64,000 nt of DNA from Paramecium octaurelia (GCA_905182995.1 CAJJDP010000059.1:137311-201310); one strand, 5' to 3'. Numbered from the stretch's first letter, positions 1 through 13,550 are shown. The notes: generated from the sequence alone by a model not told the origin. A program made the numbers and translations.

Positions 1-635
1 AATATCTCGTCATTATTTATTCTAGTATTAATTGGCCTTTAATTATTCTTCATTACAATACCTTTGCTAAATTTCACTCTGCTGTCTTTTCTAGTCTCAT
101 TTTATTAGGAAATATTTTTTGATTTCACAGCCTACATTTCAAAGAAAGTCTCGAACAAGGATTCCCACCTTTTATCCCATTCTTGATGCAAACTTGGATA
201 TCCCAAACATTCCTACTCAAGGATGGGATCTTTTTTTATAGGTTGAAGTTAGAATGTTTCCTCACATATAGAATCTAATTTTTTCTTTGTAATTGGCGAG
301 GATATGCTCTCTTCAAATGAGGATTTATGTAATATTTTCCTTCCAGTCACTGATTGTCTTTTAATGATATATGCCATTTTCAAATCGAATGGAATTTCAT
401 TGTGCTAAGTTTTTTATCTCCTTCTTTATTACATAAGATATGTGTATTCTATATCTCGTTTTGCTTTTAAATACTATTGGTGAGTTTATGGTAACAATTG
501 TTCTCTATTCCTTTTTTTAGATGGTTCAAATTGACTGACTTCAGGATAACTATGCTCAGTCTTGGCTCTCTTTGATTTAGATATTAATGACTTTCTTGTT
601 GTAGATTCTGTAGAAGGAGTTTCGACTTGTTTCAT
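1..635 (-). CDS. Hypothetical protein, 3' end outside window
   Basis: With TAA/TAG read as Gln, the frame is open from an ATG at 635 to the window edge, about 211 residues, with no intron needed. It begins MKQVETPSTEST and is basic and Ser/Thr/Gln-rich at the start. A more ordered part follows (around DSICEETFQLQP, then EWDKRWESLFETFFEMQA). No signal peptide or membrane segment is visible, and I recognise no family. The C-terminus lies beyond the window. The next gene (1095) is divergent, so 636-1082 probably holds both promoters. I am fairly sure it is a gene because the frame is long and TGA-free; the function is unknown. Confidence 0.7.
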
Positions 636-1094
636 TTAAAAAACACTCTTTTTTCTCAACGAATTCATTAATAAACAAAAATATAAAAACTTATACTAGA
701 AAATATTAATTGACTTTAAAATTAGATGAATAAATCCAAAAATATACTCACACTCTCTATGATCCTATCATGTTAAATGAATTCAGGAATTCTTAATTAG
801 AATAGATTAAAAATACCATTTTCTAATCCATTTATATAGTAGTTCAATTATTATACAAATATAATTGATATCAATGTATTATACATAACTCTTACTTTAA
901 GATTTGATGTCACAGAAGAGGCAAGCTTAAATAAAAATTAAGATTTTATTAGTTTCGAATACAAATGTAACATATATCTATAGTTTTTTGTATCGGAAAA
1001 TAAGAACCGAATTTGTTGTAGAATATGATCTTCTTTTTTGAGATTTTAATGAAATCTAAAATGATTGTATTGATGTTAAGAAATGATAAATAAT
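636..1094. other. Intergenic region between divergent genes
   Basis: About 450 bp of AT-rich sequence with no open frame of note. It must carry the promoters of the two divergent genes. I see no recognisable site. Confidence 0.5.
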
Positions 1095-1550
1095 ATGAAT
1101 CAACTTTTATATTTTAATGATATACAAGAGATGTAATTTTATGCTAAAAGAAATCAACTATCATTATTCGTATACAAGAAGGCAATTTATGATCTGACTG
1201 ATTTCATCACATAGCATCCTGGAGGGTAAATGGAGATTAGGCAATATGAAAATTAGGATGTCTCTAATGTTTTATTTCAGAAGTCTATTCACAAGCACAA
1301 ACCATACGTGATTGCTACACTATAAAGCTACTTAATTGGTTATATAGAAAGGCGTAATGTGCCAGTAGTCAGACTAAAATCATCTTAGTTGATAATTGAA
1401 AAGACTAGAAAAATATTACAAGACAGCACTATACCTTAATAATAATAATGCGAGGATATTCCAGAGGACTGTTCGATTGAAGAGATGCCTATTCTTCAGA
1501 CAAACAAAAAACTATTTCATTCTTAAAAATCAATTTAAATATAGAAATGA
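1095..1550 (+). CDS. Cytochrome b5-like heme-binding domain protein
   Basis: A single-exon frame of 151 residues ending at TGA 1548-1550. Residues about 24-65 read VYKKAIYDLTDFITQHPGG and continue into a second histidine region (SIHKHKPY). The HPGG box, with its first axial heme-ligand histidine, and the preceding YDLTDFI strand are the hallmark of the cytochrome b5 fold. Such domains carry electrons to desaturases and hydroxylases or bind steroids. No membrane anchor is visible, so this would be a soluble protein. The C-terminal third is Gln-rich and probably disordered. An in-frame ATG at 1083 would add four residues; a TGA at 1071 bounds the frame. The second heme ligand is less certain than the first. 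Confidence 0.75.
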
Positions 1551-1793
1551 CTTTAGGCATTGTAATATGAATTAATTTATAATCATTTGAAATACTAAAA
1601 TATTTATCTATCTAAAAATAAATCGGAAACAAATATAATTAGTGATCATAGTATTCCTGGTTAAACCGAAATACAAATAAAATTTATTACAAGAAAAATG
1701 TATAAAAAATATTAACTTACTGAGTTAATAAATGTTTGATCTCAGAAAGCTCTTTATAATTCAACAATGAACATAACATAAAGAATATTGGGT

Positions 1794-2990
<1,197 letters not shown>

Positions 2991-3022
2991 ATTTAATAAA
3001 AAATTAAATCCTTTTTTAAAAT

Positions 3023-3450
3023 ATGTCTCAAAAGTTCAAAGTGAGAAAGCTCAGAGAATAAAAGCCAGAAGATCTCCTAAAGGATTTAGAAAAACTCAAG
3101 GGAGAGCTCATTTAATTGAGAACAGTTAAAGTTTCAGCAGGTAATGCTTAAAAACTTGGCAGAATCGGAGTAAGATCATAATTAATATAATTCAGCTTGT
3201 GAGAAAGAGAATTGCAAAATATTTAACAGTCATCAATGAATAAAGAAGAAATTAGGTTAAATCAACAACAAAGCATGCTTCAAATCTTCCAGTCGATCTA
3301 AGAGGAAAGAAAACCAGAGCAATCAGATAAAGATTAACTAGAAGTGAGAAAGGTAATGTTTAGCTCCATATATTTCTAGCTCAAAAGACACTGAGATAAT
3401 GGAAAAAATAAAATAATTTCCCTTTGAGAAAGTTTGCTTTAAAGGAATGA
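3023..3450 (+). CDS. RPL35: Large-subunit ribosomal protein L35 (uL29)
   Basis: 124 residues from three exons; introns at 3170-3195 (26 nt) and 3353-3379 (27 nt) bring the length to a multiple of three. The sequence follows eukaryotic L35 throughout: N-terminal KVRKLREQKPEDLLKDLEKL, then QLRTVKVSAGNAQKLGRI, VRKRIAKYLTVINE, KKTRAIRQRL, and the C-terminal PLRKFALKE. The protein sits near the exit tunnel of the 60S subunit. The size matches the family (about 120-125). The start lies only 32 bp from the start of the divergent kinase gene, so they share a very short promoter region. Confidence 0.95.
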
Positions 3451-4257
3451 TTCAATTATATTTTTAATAGTACATTATTCAATGCAGGAAAAAATATTTT
3501 AATTAAGCAGTTCTCATATTTCTAGTTGGCTAATCAACTATATTACGTTTATTGTTGTTCCAAAAATGAACAGAATTCAAAGAGTGTTTATTAGGCAGTT
3601 TCTCATAATACAAATTTAATACTTCCACCAGAAATTATTAAAATATTATTGAAAATTTATTTTTTTTCCCAAGTCATAATTAATTAATTAATTAAGAAGA
3701 TTATCAATAGTTCTTTGAACCAAGACTTTTTGAAAAAATCTTTGAATAATTTATTAAAGTTTAAAGAATGATATATCTTTATTATAGGTTGAAGATTGAT
3801 AAATGAAGAATGAAAAGGAAAGTTTGAATATTTCTAATCAATTATTTGAAAGTAAACTACCTGTTAAAAGTGTTCTAAATAACTTAATTCATAAACATAA
3901 CACCTTTACAGATGGGAATATTTTATTTGGATTCATTTAAAGTAAAAACATTGATGATATTTGAAAATTTTAAATAAATCATTTATCAATAATTAGTCTT
4001 GACTAATTATTTGATTAAAGTATTGTTTATGAAAATAGCATTCAAATAACAATCATCAAATTTTACTTTTTATTTGATTGTAATTACATACTATATTCTT
4101 ATTTTAAGGCTTCTGAAGGAATGCTTTTTGACAATTTGATAGAAATAATGACATTTGCTATTATATGTTCATTATGTAATCAAATTCTTGATTCCAAAGT
4201 ACATTAGTTTATAAATAATTCATACTTAATTAATCTTAATATTTAATTATAATAAAA
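3451..4257. other. Gene-free AT-rich interval
   Basis: About 800 bp without a convincing coding frame on either strand; TGA codons are frequent in all frames. It contains long A/T runs and a TTAA-rich stretch around 3680-3700. Nothing else is seen. Confidence 0.45.
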
Positions 4258-6237
4258 ATGTTTATTAATTTTTAGAGGAAGGCACTGAAAAGTCTAAAAA
4301 AAGTTGATATTTTTTCATAGCCTGTTTAACTGCTGATAAAATCGGAAGAAGGACATAAAACTTTGTTTGGAGCCTGTCTAACATTGGGGTTGATATCCTT
4401 TTTCCTTTACTTACTTATTGTTAATCTATATGCCTTGGGGTAAAGAGATAATCCCACTTCACTAACAACAGAGGTTTACCATGCATAGCCAGAATACTTC
4501 AAATTTAATGAATAAAATTTCACATTAACTTTTGCTATTTAGACACCCAATTACGCAACATACATCGATGAATCAGTCTATGTTGTCGAAGCTCAAATCA
4601 CAACCAAGAAAACAAAGACGTATTATATTGAATTAAAATATTAGTGTTGATAATCAGAAAATCGATGAATGGATATCACAAGAACTTCCTCTGACTGCCT
4701 GCACTCCAGAACTCATTCGGTAAGTTGAATTATAGGAATATTTTTCTCATTTAGATTTACCTACTAATTACTGTATCGATTGGGATAGAATAAACGAGTT
4801 GATTTTAGAAGGCACTTTTGATTCTCAATCCTATAGTTTTATTTTATTATAGTTTAAAATGTGCAACGAATAAACAAAAAAAACAAAGGAATGTAAATCC
4901 AGAGATGAAATTAAATAACTGTTAGAATAAAACTATTTTTCTCTTTAAATGTCCTCATACGTTATAGATGTGAAAAATGAAGAAGAGCCTTTTATGTCTA
5001 AAGGGGAAGATATCTTCACTACAATATCTAGCAAGATTTTTAAAGAAATTTCTTTTTATATGTAGCCTATAACAGTATTTACAGATCTCGGCCTTGTCAC
5101 TGAAGATAACTAAATTCATAAAACCTTAAGATATAAAAGACATACAGAAATGATTGATTTAAATGAGAGTGATTTAATTATGAATGTTGTAATACGATTG
5201 GATTAAATTGAGCAACAATATTATAGAAGCTACACCAAAATTCAATTTATCCTAAGCTAAATGGGAGGACTTTGGTAGGTCTTCTTTACAATTGTCTTTT
5301 TAATATAAAAACCAATAAATATGCTATCATATTATGTTAGAATATTGAATTCGTTGTTTGAATTCGAGCAAGAAAAGAAGAAAACAACTATCACTTAAAG
5401 AGAAGAAGATCGAAATCAAGACGCACCACAATAAGAACTTATGACAAGAAAATAATTGTAGTCTACCAGAGAAGGATTATTTGTTGAAAATAAAAAAAAA
5501 GCATTTTAACGATTGCAATCTATTAAAATCAAGAAGAAACAGATGGAAGTTATAGATTCTCTAGTTGTAGATCCACAATCAAAAGAAGAAGCCAAGTTAG
5601 AATTAACAAAAGCTATATCTTTTTCAATTAAAAAATATTTTCAGAGTATTTCAAAAAAGCTAAAAATGAAATGGACTGATTACCTGTATTTCATAAGCTG
5701 CTTTGTTAAGTAAACTATATTAATTTATTTAGTTCCAAAAATTACAAAAGTCTTCAAATTGAATATTCTGTCAAAAAAATTATTAAGTAAATGGATATTT
5801 TATATATAATGAAGAAATTGTAGGAAATAGATAAATTGAAAATGATCTTACTAACAGAATCTCAGATTAAGGTTTTTGATTATCTTTAAAAACCTACCAT
5901 TCCATTAGATCCAAATTCAAAATAGTTTAATATAAATTAACATTATTATTCGATATTAAAACCTATGAAAAGTGATTTTTAGAGAGCAGTAGATGCCTAA
6001 AATGCTTTTAAAGAAATCGTGGAAAATTTAGATAATCCAATCAATGTGAAGTTAATAAATTCTATAGATAAAACAATAGTTGATTTATTAAAAATGAGAA
6101 AGAATACTTTGGATTTAATATCAATAGACGATGCCTGTATTAGCGAATAAGGATAAGATAGAAATGCTGTGCTTGCAATAGATATTAAATAGAAGCATTC
6201 TTCATTAGCAAACTGTTAATCTGAAGCAAAATTTTGA
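4258..6237 (+). CDS. Ciliate two-TM membrane protein (paralogue of 15544-17781)
   Basis: 643 residues after removing two introns (25 nt near 4619 and 23 nt near 5710), which restore one frame. The N-terminus carries KKVDIFSQPVQLLIKSEEGH just before a first hydrophobic segment (about residues 38-60, GACLTLGLISFFLYLLIVNL). A roughly 250-residue probably extracytoplasmic part follows. A second hydrophobic segment near residue 320 is preceded by FILSQMGGLWQVFFTIVFLI. The rest is a long charged, Gln-rich, probably cytoplasmic tail. The same DIF.Q motif, spacing and GG motif occur in the gene at 15.5 kb, so both belong to one family that I know only as uncharacterised ciliate membrane proteins. No enzyme motif is visible. 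Confidence 0.78.
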
Positions 6238-6285
6238 TGATTATACAAAAAAAATGCATAAAGTATATTGATTAATTCAGTGAAA

Positions 6286-7251
6286 TCATACATTTTTCTT
6301 CTTCTTAGAACTACTTGGAAGGACTTTCATACAGCAAAATCCTTCTCCTCTATCTGGTTGATCGAGTATTTCTTTTTTTCTACTAGGCCTTGGAACAAAC
6401 TCAGAAGGCATTTTTGGATCCAACTATAATGTGCCAAAGTTACTTGAAGTGTATGTAGTAAATACACTTTTTTATCCTTTATTTTCTCCTTTTTTATCAG
6501 AAGTAATTCTGGCAATTTCTTGAGTAAGTTTGCTAATGTTCTCATTTAGTATATCAATTTGATCTTGAATTTACTACTTTTCAATGGATAGTTTTTGTTC
6601 TTTATTTTAACTTATTATAATATGGAATTTTACAGATCTTCTTGTTTTTCTTGTAAAATTTATTTTTCCTTCTCTTTACTCTATTTTTCCTCGACTAGCT
6701 TACGATATTATTCGCTTAATTTCAAACTCTCTTGATTGCATTATTCCTATCGATTTTCTGCTTCTTTAATATTTAATTTAATTTATTGTTCCCTCTTTTC
6801 AAATTCTTTTTAGGCTTTTTCGATTTAGTATTTGATTGTTTACTCTTAAGATAAGAGATCTTAAAATTAACCATTAGCATTATCCAAATTCCCTTATAAT
6901 TCTTTATACTAAACTTATAGTTCTTATTCTTTTTTTTAATGCTGAATTTTTATAGATTTAATAATAATACCTTTGAAGTAATTTTTGTATAGAGAATTTA
7001 ATCTTCGCAATCTCGACAGATTTTGCCAATTTTTTCATCATCTAAGGGATCCTTTCTTTATTTTACAATGTGGGATTTGCAGACATAATTTAAACAAAAT
7101 ATACTGAGAACCATAATAAAATTATTTACCAAAATGCCTTAGATTTTAACAGTCCCTATAGAGATGCTGGACATAATGGACAGTTGACTTGATTTACCTT
7201 TTTCTCCTTCTTACGGAGATCTCTTTGTTCCTTTGTTAAAGTGTATAACAT
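6286..7251 (-). CDS. FYVE-like zinc finger plus coiled-coil protein
   Basis: 295 residues from four exons; introns at 7104-7129, 6942-6970 and 6611-6633 give an exact frame. Residues about 24-80 hold zinc ligands in FYVE order: CPLC, then CIFC, then C-x2-H (VCKSH), then CRDC. The C1-x2-C2, C3-x2-C4, C5-x2-H6 and C7-x2-C8 spacing fits an FYVE-related fold, though the basic RRHHC phosphoinositide-binding patch is absent. The next 150 residues are a Gln/Glu/Lys-rich coiled coil, ending in a short Ser/Lys-rich tail. FYVE-like fingers usually bind lipid or protein on endosomes; whether this one binds PI3P is doubtful. An ATG at 7086 would start in the wrong frame once the introns are applied, so 7251 is the better start. 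Confidence 0.75.
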
Positions 7252-7393
7252 TTTTATAAATTAATTATTAATATTTTTAATATTTTATAGGAAGTTGAGA
7301 AATAGAAAAACTCATTATAGAATGTGCTTTTAAAGATATTTCAAGTTTTTGATTAATAATTAGAAGAATTCAAAATTTTATTAAATTATATTA

Positions 7394-8874
7394 ATGATAA
7401 ATAATCCACTCAGAAAAGCACTTATTCAATTCTTCTGTCCTTTAGGATTAAGAGGTTCTATCTACAGTTTTTCTAATAATAACAGATTTAGATAACAATC
7501 ATCAAGATCTTAATTTTAAGGATCATACCATTCCAGGTCTTATATATCCTTTGGAGAATTTGCTCGACATTGCGATTAACTAAAGTCAGAGTAGCAAAGT
7601 GAGATAGTTAAATAATTAAAACTCATACCTCTCGCACCTGCAGATGAGGTTATGAGTTTTATAAAAGCAAACAAGATTCACGGGAAAGTTTTTAATATTG
7701 CCTAAAGTTTCAATTTTCTACCTGAAAGTCTTTAGGAAACTTTAAAGGCAAGAAACATAACATCTCCTTCTTCAATTCAACAAGCAATAATACCATTGAT
7801 ATTTGATGGTCACGATGTAATTGCAATTGCTGAAACAGGATCAGGAAAAACACTTGCCTATGCTTTACCTGGAATCATGCATATGCAAGCTTAACCTCAT
7901 GTGGCTGGCCCAAGAATATTGGTTATGGCCCCGACTCGAGAACTAGCCTAGTAAATTTAGACTTAATATGATCTATTTGCAAAAACCTGTTGTTTGTATG
8001 GGGGAATTCCTAAGCCTAATTAATATGTTCATTTGTTGGGAAAAACTAATAGATCTGCAAGACCAGAAACTCCTAAAGTAATCATTGCTACTCCAGGGCG
8101 ACTATTGGATTTCATCAAGGATGGATTACCTTTGAAATCAATTACTTAAGTGGTTTTGGATGAGGCAGATAGAATGCTTGATATGGGTTTTGAAGATTAA
8201 ATTCGAGATGTTTTGAAAGAAGTCAGAAAAGATAGATAAACGTTATTCTTCAGTGCAACCTGGCCCTAAGAAGTTTAGAGATTGGCAAACAGTCTATGTA
8301 GTCAAGATCCAATTTTCTTACAATTAGGAGAGAGGGGCTTATCTGTTAATAAGAATATCTCTTAAAATGTGATTATTGCTGGAGGAAATAAGTTCGAATA
8401 ATTGATAGAATACTTCAATCAAATCAAAGATAAAAAGGTTTTGGTGTTTTGTTAGAAGAAAATAGACACATAAAAGCTTGAGTATAGATTATCATAGCAT
8501 GGAGTAAATGCTAGGTATTTGCATGGAGATTTAAAATAAAATCAAAGAGATTACATCATGTAAGATTTTAGAAATGGTAAAGTTAATTGTTTGATTACAA
8601 CTAATTTAGCCTCAAGAGGATTAGATGTCTCAGATGTGGATGTTGTGGTAATTAAATATCAAATAATAATTAGATTAATTATGATTTTCCTGAAAATATT
8701 GAAGATTATATTCATCGTATAGGCAGAACTGGTAGGGCTGGCAAAAAGGGAGAGGCTTTAAGCTTCATTGAGCCCAGAGATTTGAATTATAAGCTCAAAG
8801 ACGATCTCATCAAAGTTTTTAAATAGTCATCTTAAGAGATTCCGTTACAATTATTGAAACTCAAGGTGTATTGA
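7394..8874 (+). CDS. DEAD-box ATP-dependent RNA helicase (DDX5/DBP2-like)
   Basis: 484 residues with one 26-nt intron (8648-8673). All core motifs are present in order: Q-motif region [13 protein letters not shown], motif I AETGSGKT, Ia APTRELA, GG, Ib [53 protein letters not shown]. It should unwind or remodel RNA-protein complexes using ATP. The short N-terminal extension is Ser/Arg/Gln-rich and there is almost no C-terminal extension. The motif spacing and the [20 protein letters not shown] region resemble the DDX5/17 (Dbp2) group, but assignment to one subfamily needs a tree. Confidence 0.93.
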
Positions 8875-8989
8875 TAAATTTTTTTCATATTGTTTAATAC
8901 AATAATCAATATTGATTAACTTGATTTATAGACTATTCTATACATTGGGGCTTATTTATAGAACAGAAATTTTAGGTTTATAAATTTCA

Positions 8990-9718
8990 ATGTACATCAA
9001 TTAACCTAATCCTTATTACTTCTTTGTTCCTTACTATATTCCATACCAACTCAATTCTTCGGTTTTATAAGAAATCCCAAAGACTGAACTCCATTCTGAG
9101 AGTGAAAAGGAGCAGACTAAACCACTCAAAGATGAATATCATACTAACGCTAGTGGAATTGTAAGAGGAAAAGGCTAATTATGGACTTAAAAGGAAATAA
9201 ATAATCTCGTCTCTTATTATAAAAAGTACAAGGGTAATTGGAAATAAATCATCAAACATCTCAAAGGAAGAAATATCTCGTAATGTTCCCAAAAATACAG
9301 AAAGCTCTAAGATTAAGAGAAAAGAACAAAAAAGAAATGGTCTTTAGCCGAAGATCAAATCTTAATAGAGGCGTATAAAGAATTTGGAAGACAATGGATT
9401 AAAATAAGTGAAAGTACATATATTTTGTAATTTCAAGGATTGCCAGGTCGAACTTCAAAATAGGTGCGTGACAGATATGTGAATTAAATAGACCCATCGA
9501 TAACACATGAAGAATGGTCAAAAGAGGAGGATAGAATTATTTTAGAAGAATATAATAAAGGTGGAGCAAGATGGGCTGTCATTGCCAAAATGCTTAAAAA
9601 TAGATCGGTAATATAATCATTCTATTTTTAGGAAAACTAAGTTAAAAATCGTTTTTATTACACTATTCTAAAAAAATATTAAGGTGAGCAACACCCATAC
9701 TTAAAAGTATAAGAATGA
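8990..9718 (+). CDS. Myb/SANT-repeat DNA-binding protein
   Basis: 226 residues after removing two introns of 24 nt each. After a Tyr/Pro-rich N-terminus come tryptophan-spaced Myb repeats: LWTQKEINNLVSYYKKYKGNW, then KKWSLAEDQILIEAYKEFG with WIKISERLPGRTSKQVRDRY, then EEWSKEEDRIILEEYNKGGARW with KNRSENQVKNRFY. The last two resemble the R2R3 DNA-binding core. The protein is likely a nuclear DNA-binding factor. Both introns are multiples of three and lack TGA, so retention would not truncate the protein. Splicing is still preferred, because it creates the LPGRT and NRSENQVKNRF motifs. The gene ends soon after the third repeat, with no activation domain visible. Confidence 0.88.
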
Positions 9719-9763
9719 AGTTTTAAAGTTGATTATTAAGTTTGATTATTTAATTTCTAAAAA

Positions 9764-10920
9764 TATATATTTAATTTTTTTATTTGTCAAAGATAAAATT
9801 TTTTTTTTTATATAAATTTTTCACTTATTAACAAAACCTTTTGGGTAACATGTGACAGTGAGACCGCCTAAATTTTATAGAGAGTAGACTTTTAAATTCG
9901 TCAAATAATAATGAAAATTGACAATTCTAATTAGAGCATTTTATTTCCAAATTCTTTAATTTGTTTGGAAATTATATTACAAATTAATAAGGAAAGCCTC
10001 TAAGAGGATTCCGTTGAGAATTAATCTTTTCAATATCTTTATAGTACAACAACTCCAAAATCTCTTGACACATATTTCACTTTTAGAATAGAAATGATTT
10101 TTCTTTTTTTCCTTTAACAATTTTTTTACTATGTCATTAACAGTATTATTAATTTTAAGCAAATCAGATAAGTTAATTTTAGTGATTTTCTACTAATCGA
10201 TCTAAAGATGAGGTTTTTGATCCATTTTGTTTCTTGTAAATGATAACCCCTAAAATAGGAGAAAAAGCAGAACATAAAACAATTCAATTACTTCTAATTA
10301 AATTGGTTAGGTCCTGTGTCTATTATCTAAAAGTACCTCCAAATAACTTTTTGATAGGCTATTCTACCATTAATTTCTCCATAATATAAGCTAATAGCAA
10401 AAAAATCATTTATTATAAATGATCTATGTATACTGGGGACAGCAGACACAAAAATAGACACTATTTATCAAAGCTATCTTTCTGATTCAATTAACTTCAG
10501 AAATGTGAATAGTTTATAGATAATGTTGTTAAATTTGAGACTCAGCATTTTCTTGACAATGCCTTCAAATGTAACTAATTTATATTCTTTATTTAAACTG
10601 ATTCAGACAACGTATATTATTCTTTCTAGTTCCCCAGTAATTATGTCAAATAAAATCAAATTTATAATTTGAGTTTCTACTTAAATTTTAGCAATTATTT
10701 GGTTGCATGACTTTAAAACTTAGTTCTAACTTTGACAGTCATAAAATGAATTGATTTGAATCAGGATCGAGAAATCAATATCAACTGATTTTAGACAAGT
10801 AATATAATAGGAACCATAGATTTCCCATCAAGAATATTTATATTATTGAAGATAGCCAATTCAATTCTGTTATGATTAAAATTCTAATTCCCTTTATTTT
10901 CTTCCTCCTTATTCATTAAT
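9764..10920 (-). pseudogene. Degraded or unresolved protein-coding region
   Basis: The minus strand holds several stretches that read as protein but do not join cleanly. An ATG at 10916 opens about 42 residues (MNKEEENKGNQNFNHNRIEL). Another frame gives about 100 residues around VDIDFSILIQINSFYDCQSQ and EYKLVTFEGIVKKMLSLKFN, with an internal TGA that no standard intron removes. Further frames give NDFFAISLYYGEINGRIAYQ and CQEILELLYYKDIEKI. Frames change without usable splice sites. Either several introns were missed or this is a decayed gene copy, which is common after Paramecium genome duplications. I recognise no family. The limits are approximate. Confidence 0.35.
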
Positions 10921-11333
10921 TTAATTTAACAGATTCCATTTATAATACTAAGATAGCTTAAAATTTCGAGATTCTCAATTTCTAAATAATCACTTCGTAT
11001 CCAACTTGTAAATAAAAATAAAAGGGAGATCTTTTATAATAAAGAACTTAAAAAATCATTTGGGAGCAAATATCCAAGCACTTATAAAAAATAACCCTTT
11101 TAAGTTGAGAAATAGTTATTAGTAGTTAGTTTATAACTAATACCTTCTATTTATAGATTATCCTTCATTTATGAAACTTGTTATTATGAGAAGTAGCATT
11201 AGATATTTGACAACTCAATTATCTTAGATAAATAAAGTTGATGTAAATATAAATGATCAACATTTATAGTTTATAATAATAAAGTTATTTAATGTTAAAT
11301 TACTGTATATTTAAAACACACAATGAACATTAA

Positions 11334-13489
11334 TCAATCAACCTCTTCCATCTTTGATTTGGTGGCTTCAGTGTTGGCATCTTCCTTTTTCTAAGAAAAA
11401 TATAAATGATTAATAATACCTCTAATTATGGAAGTTTTTCATCTTCCTCCTCAATACCAGCATCATCAATGGATAAACCGAGTTTAATCATCTTGTGGAT
11501 TCTGTTGGCGAAGTGAGTTGGGTCATCAAGACTGAATCCAGAAGTGAGAAGAGCAGTTTCATAGAGTAACCAGATGAGGTCCTTGACGGTCTTGTCACTC
11601 TTATCCTTGTCTGATTTCTTCTTTAATTCAGTGAGGATTGGGTGATTGGCATTGATTTCTAAGGTCTTCTTGGACATCATATAGCTGCTCATTGATGGAT
11701 CTCTCAAGGCTTAAGCTTTCATGATTCTTTCCATATTGGCAGACCATCCGTATTCACCGGTGACTAAGACACATGGTGATTAGTCAAGTCTTTATCCTAA
11801 TTAGACCTTTTCAACCTTGTCTCCCAAGATTTCCTTGATCAATTTGCATAATCCTTCAAATGAAGACTTTTATTCTTCAAATTTCTTCTTTTCATCTTCA
11901 GTTTAATCTAAGTCTAAGCCTTCCTTTGTGCAATTCTTCAATTTCTTTCCATCGAATTCCTTCAATTATTGGATGACATATTCATCAATTGGGTCAATCA
12001 TATAGATGACTTCATAATCCTTCTTCTTCAAGGCTTCAACAAATGGTGATGCAGCAACTGAGGCTTTGGATTCTCCGGTAATGAAGAAGATATCCTTCTA
12101 TCCTTCCTTCATTTTTCCGACATAGTCCTTGAGTGAGATCAATTCTTCACCACTCTTTGATGTGTGGAATCTGAGGAATTCACTCAATTTGGTTCTGTTG
12201 GCTGAATCTTCATGGATACCTAATTTGAGATTCTTTGAGAATTGTTCATAGAATTTCTTGTAGTCTTCAGCATTTTCACTGATTTCTGTGATCATTTCAA
12301 TGCATTTCTTGGTGATGTTCTTCTTGATGACTTTCAAGATCTTGTTGTGTTACAAGAATTCTCTTGAAATGTTCAAAGGTAAATCTTCAGAATCGACGAC
12401 TCCCTTAACGAATCCCAAATATTCTGGGATCAATTCTTCACAGTCATCCATAATGAAAACTCTTCTGACATACAATTTGATGTTGTTCTTCTTCTTCTTT
12501 GTTTCGAACAAATCGAATGGTGCTCTCTTTGGAATGAAGAGGACTGCCTTGAATTCCAAACCTCCTTCAACTGAGAATTATTTGACTGACAAATGTTCTT
12601 CCCAATCGTTGGTCAATTATTTGTAGAAGTTAGCATATTCTTCCTTTGTGATTTCTTCTGGTTTTTTCATCCACAATGGCTTGTTCTTGTTAACTTATTC
12701 GAATTCTGTGCTGACTTCCTTGATCTTCTTCTTCTTCTTTTCAGCCTTGTCCTTCTCTTCTTAGACTTCACCTTCTTCAGCCTTCTTTTCCTTGTTTTCA
12801 TCTTCATCATCACTGACTTCCTTCTCTGTGGTCTTTTCAATTTATAATTCAATTGGGAATCCAATGAATTCTGAGTGTTTCTTGACTAAATCCTTAATTC
12901 TCTTTTCTTCCAAGAATTCTAAGTTATCTTACTTCATGTGTAAGATGATGATTGAACCTCTGGTCAATTAGACTGGGTTTTCAGCATCATCATAGACGAA
13001 GAATGTACCACCAGCTTATGATTCCCATCTGTATTATTATTCACCAACAGCCTTGGAGATGACAACAACCTTATCAGCGACCAAATAGGCAGAGTAGAAA
13101 CCGACACCAAATTGTCCAATCATAGAAATATCAGCTCCTGAGCTCAAAGCTTCCATGAAGGCCTTGGTACCTGACTTAGCAATGGTACCCAAGTTGTTGA
13201 TCATTTCATCTCTAGTCATACCAATACCTGTGTCCTGGATGGTCAAAGTATTGTTATTTTTATCTGGGACAATCTTGATCTTGAAATTTGGTTCAACGTT
13301 CAAGCCAGCACTATCTGGGTCTGTAATAGACTTATATCTAATCTTGTCTAAAGCATCTGATGCATTAGAGATCAATTCTCTCAAGAAAATTTCTTTGTTT
13401 GAATAGAATGTGTTGATAATTAAACCCATCAATTGTTGGATATCTGCATTGAAGTGGAATTACTCTTCCTTCTTTTACTCTGTTGCCAT
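11334..13489 (-). CDS. HSP90: Cytosolic HSP90 molecular chaperone
   Basis: 708 residues with one 29-nt intron close to the 3' end (11391-11419). The N-terminal ATPase (GHKL) domain shows the HSP90 signature [20 protein letters not shown], then [26 protein letters not shown] and [16 protein letters not shown] charged linker rich in Lys/Glu lies at about 215-265. The middle domain has [20 protein letters not shown] and [11 protein letters not shown]. The protein ends MEEVD, the docking peptide for TPR co-chaperones, which marks the cytosolic form. Codons such as TAA and TAG sit at positions where other HSP90s have Gln. Length is normal. A perfect heat-shock element lies just upstream, so heat induction is likely. 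Confidence 0.97.
11391..11419 (-). other. 29-nt intron in HSP90
   Basis: This intron begins GTATTATT and ends TTCTTAG on the coding strand. Removing it joins the acidic [14 protein letters not shown] segment in frame to the KSKMEEVD tail. It is a clear example of the tiny Paramecium-type introns of this window and shows the size and GTA...TAG borders used for the other gene models. Confidence 0.9.
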
Positions 13490-13550
13490 TTTTTAATTTT
13501 AAACTTAAAAATTATCTGTGAATCGAACTTAATTTATACTCAATTTTTAT

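Noticed and set aside
12288..12864. Plus-strand and alternate-frame ORFs across the HSP90 gene
   Set aside because: They are shadows of the conserved HSP90 reading frame. Their Phe/Leu- or Lys/Arg-rich translations are the antisense or frame-shifted image of the charged linker.
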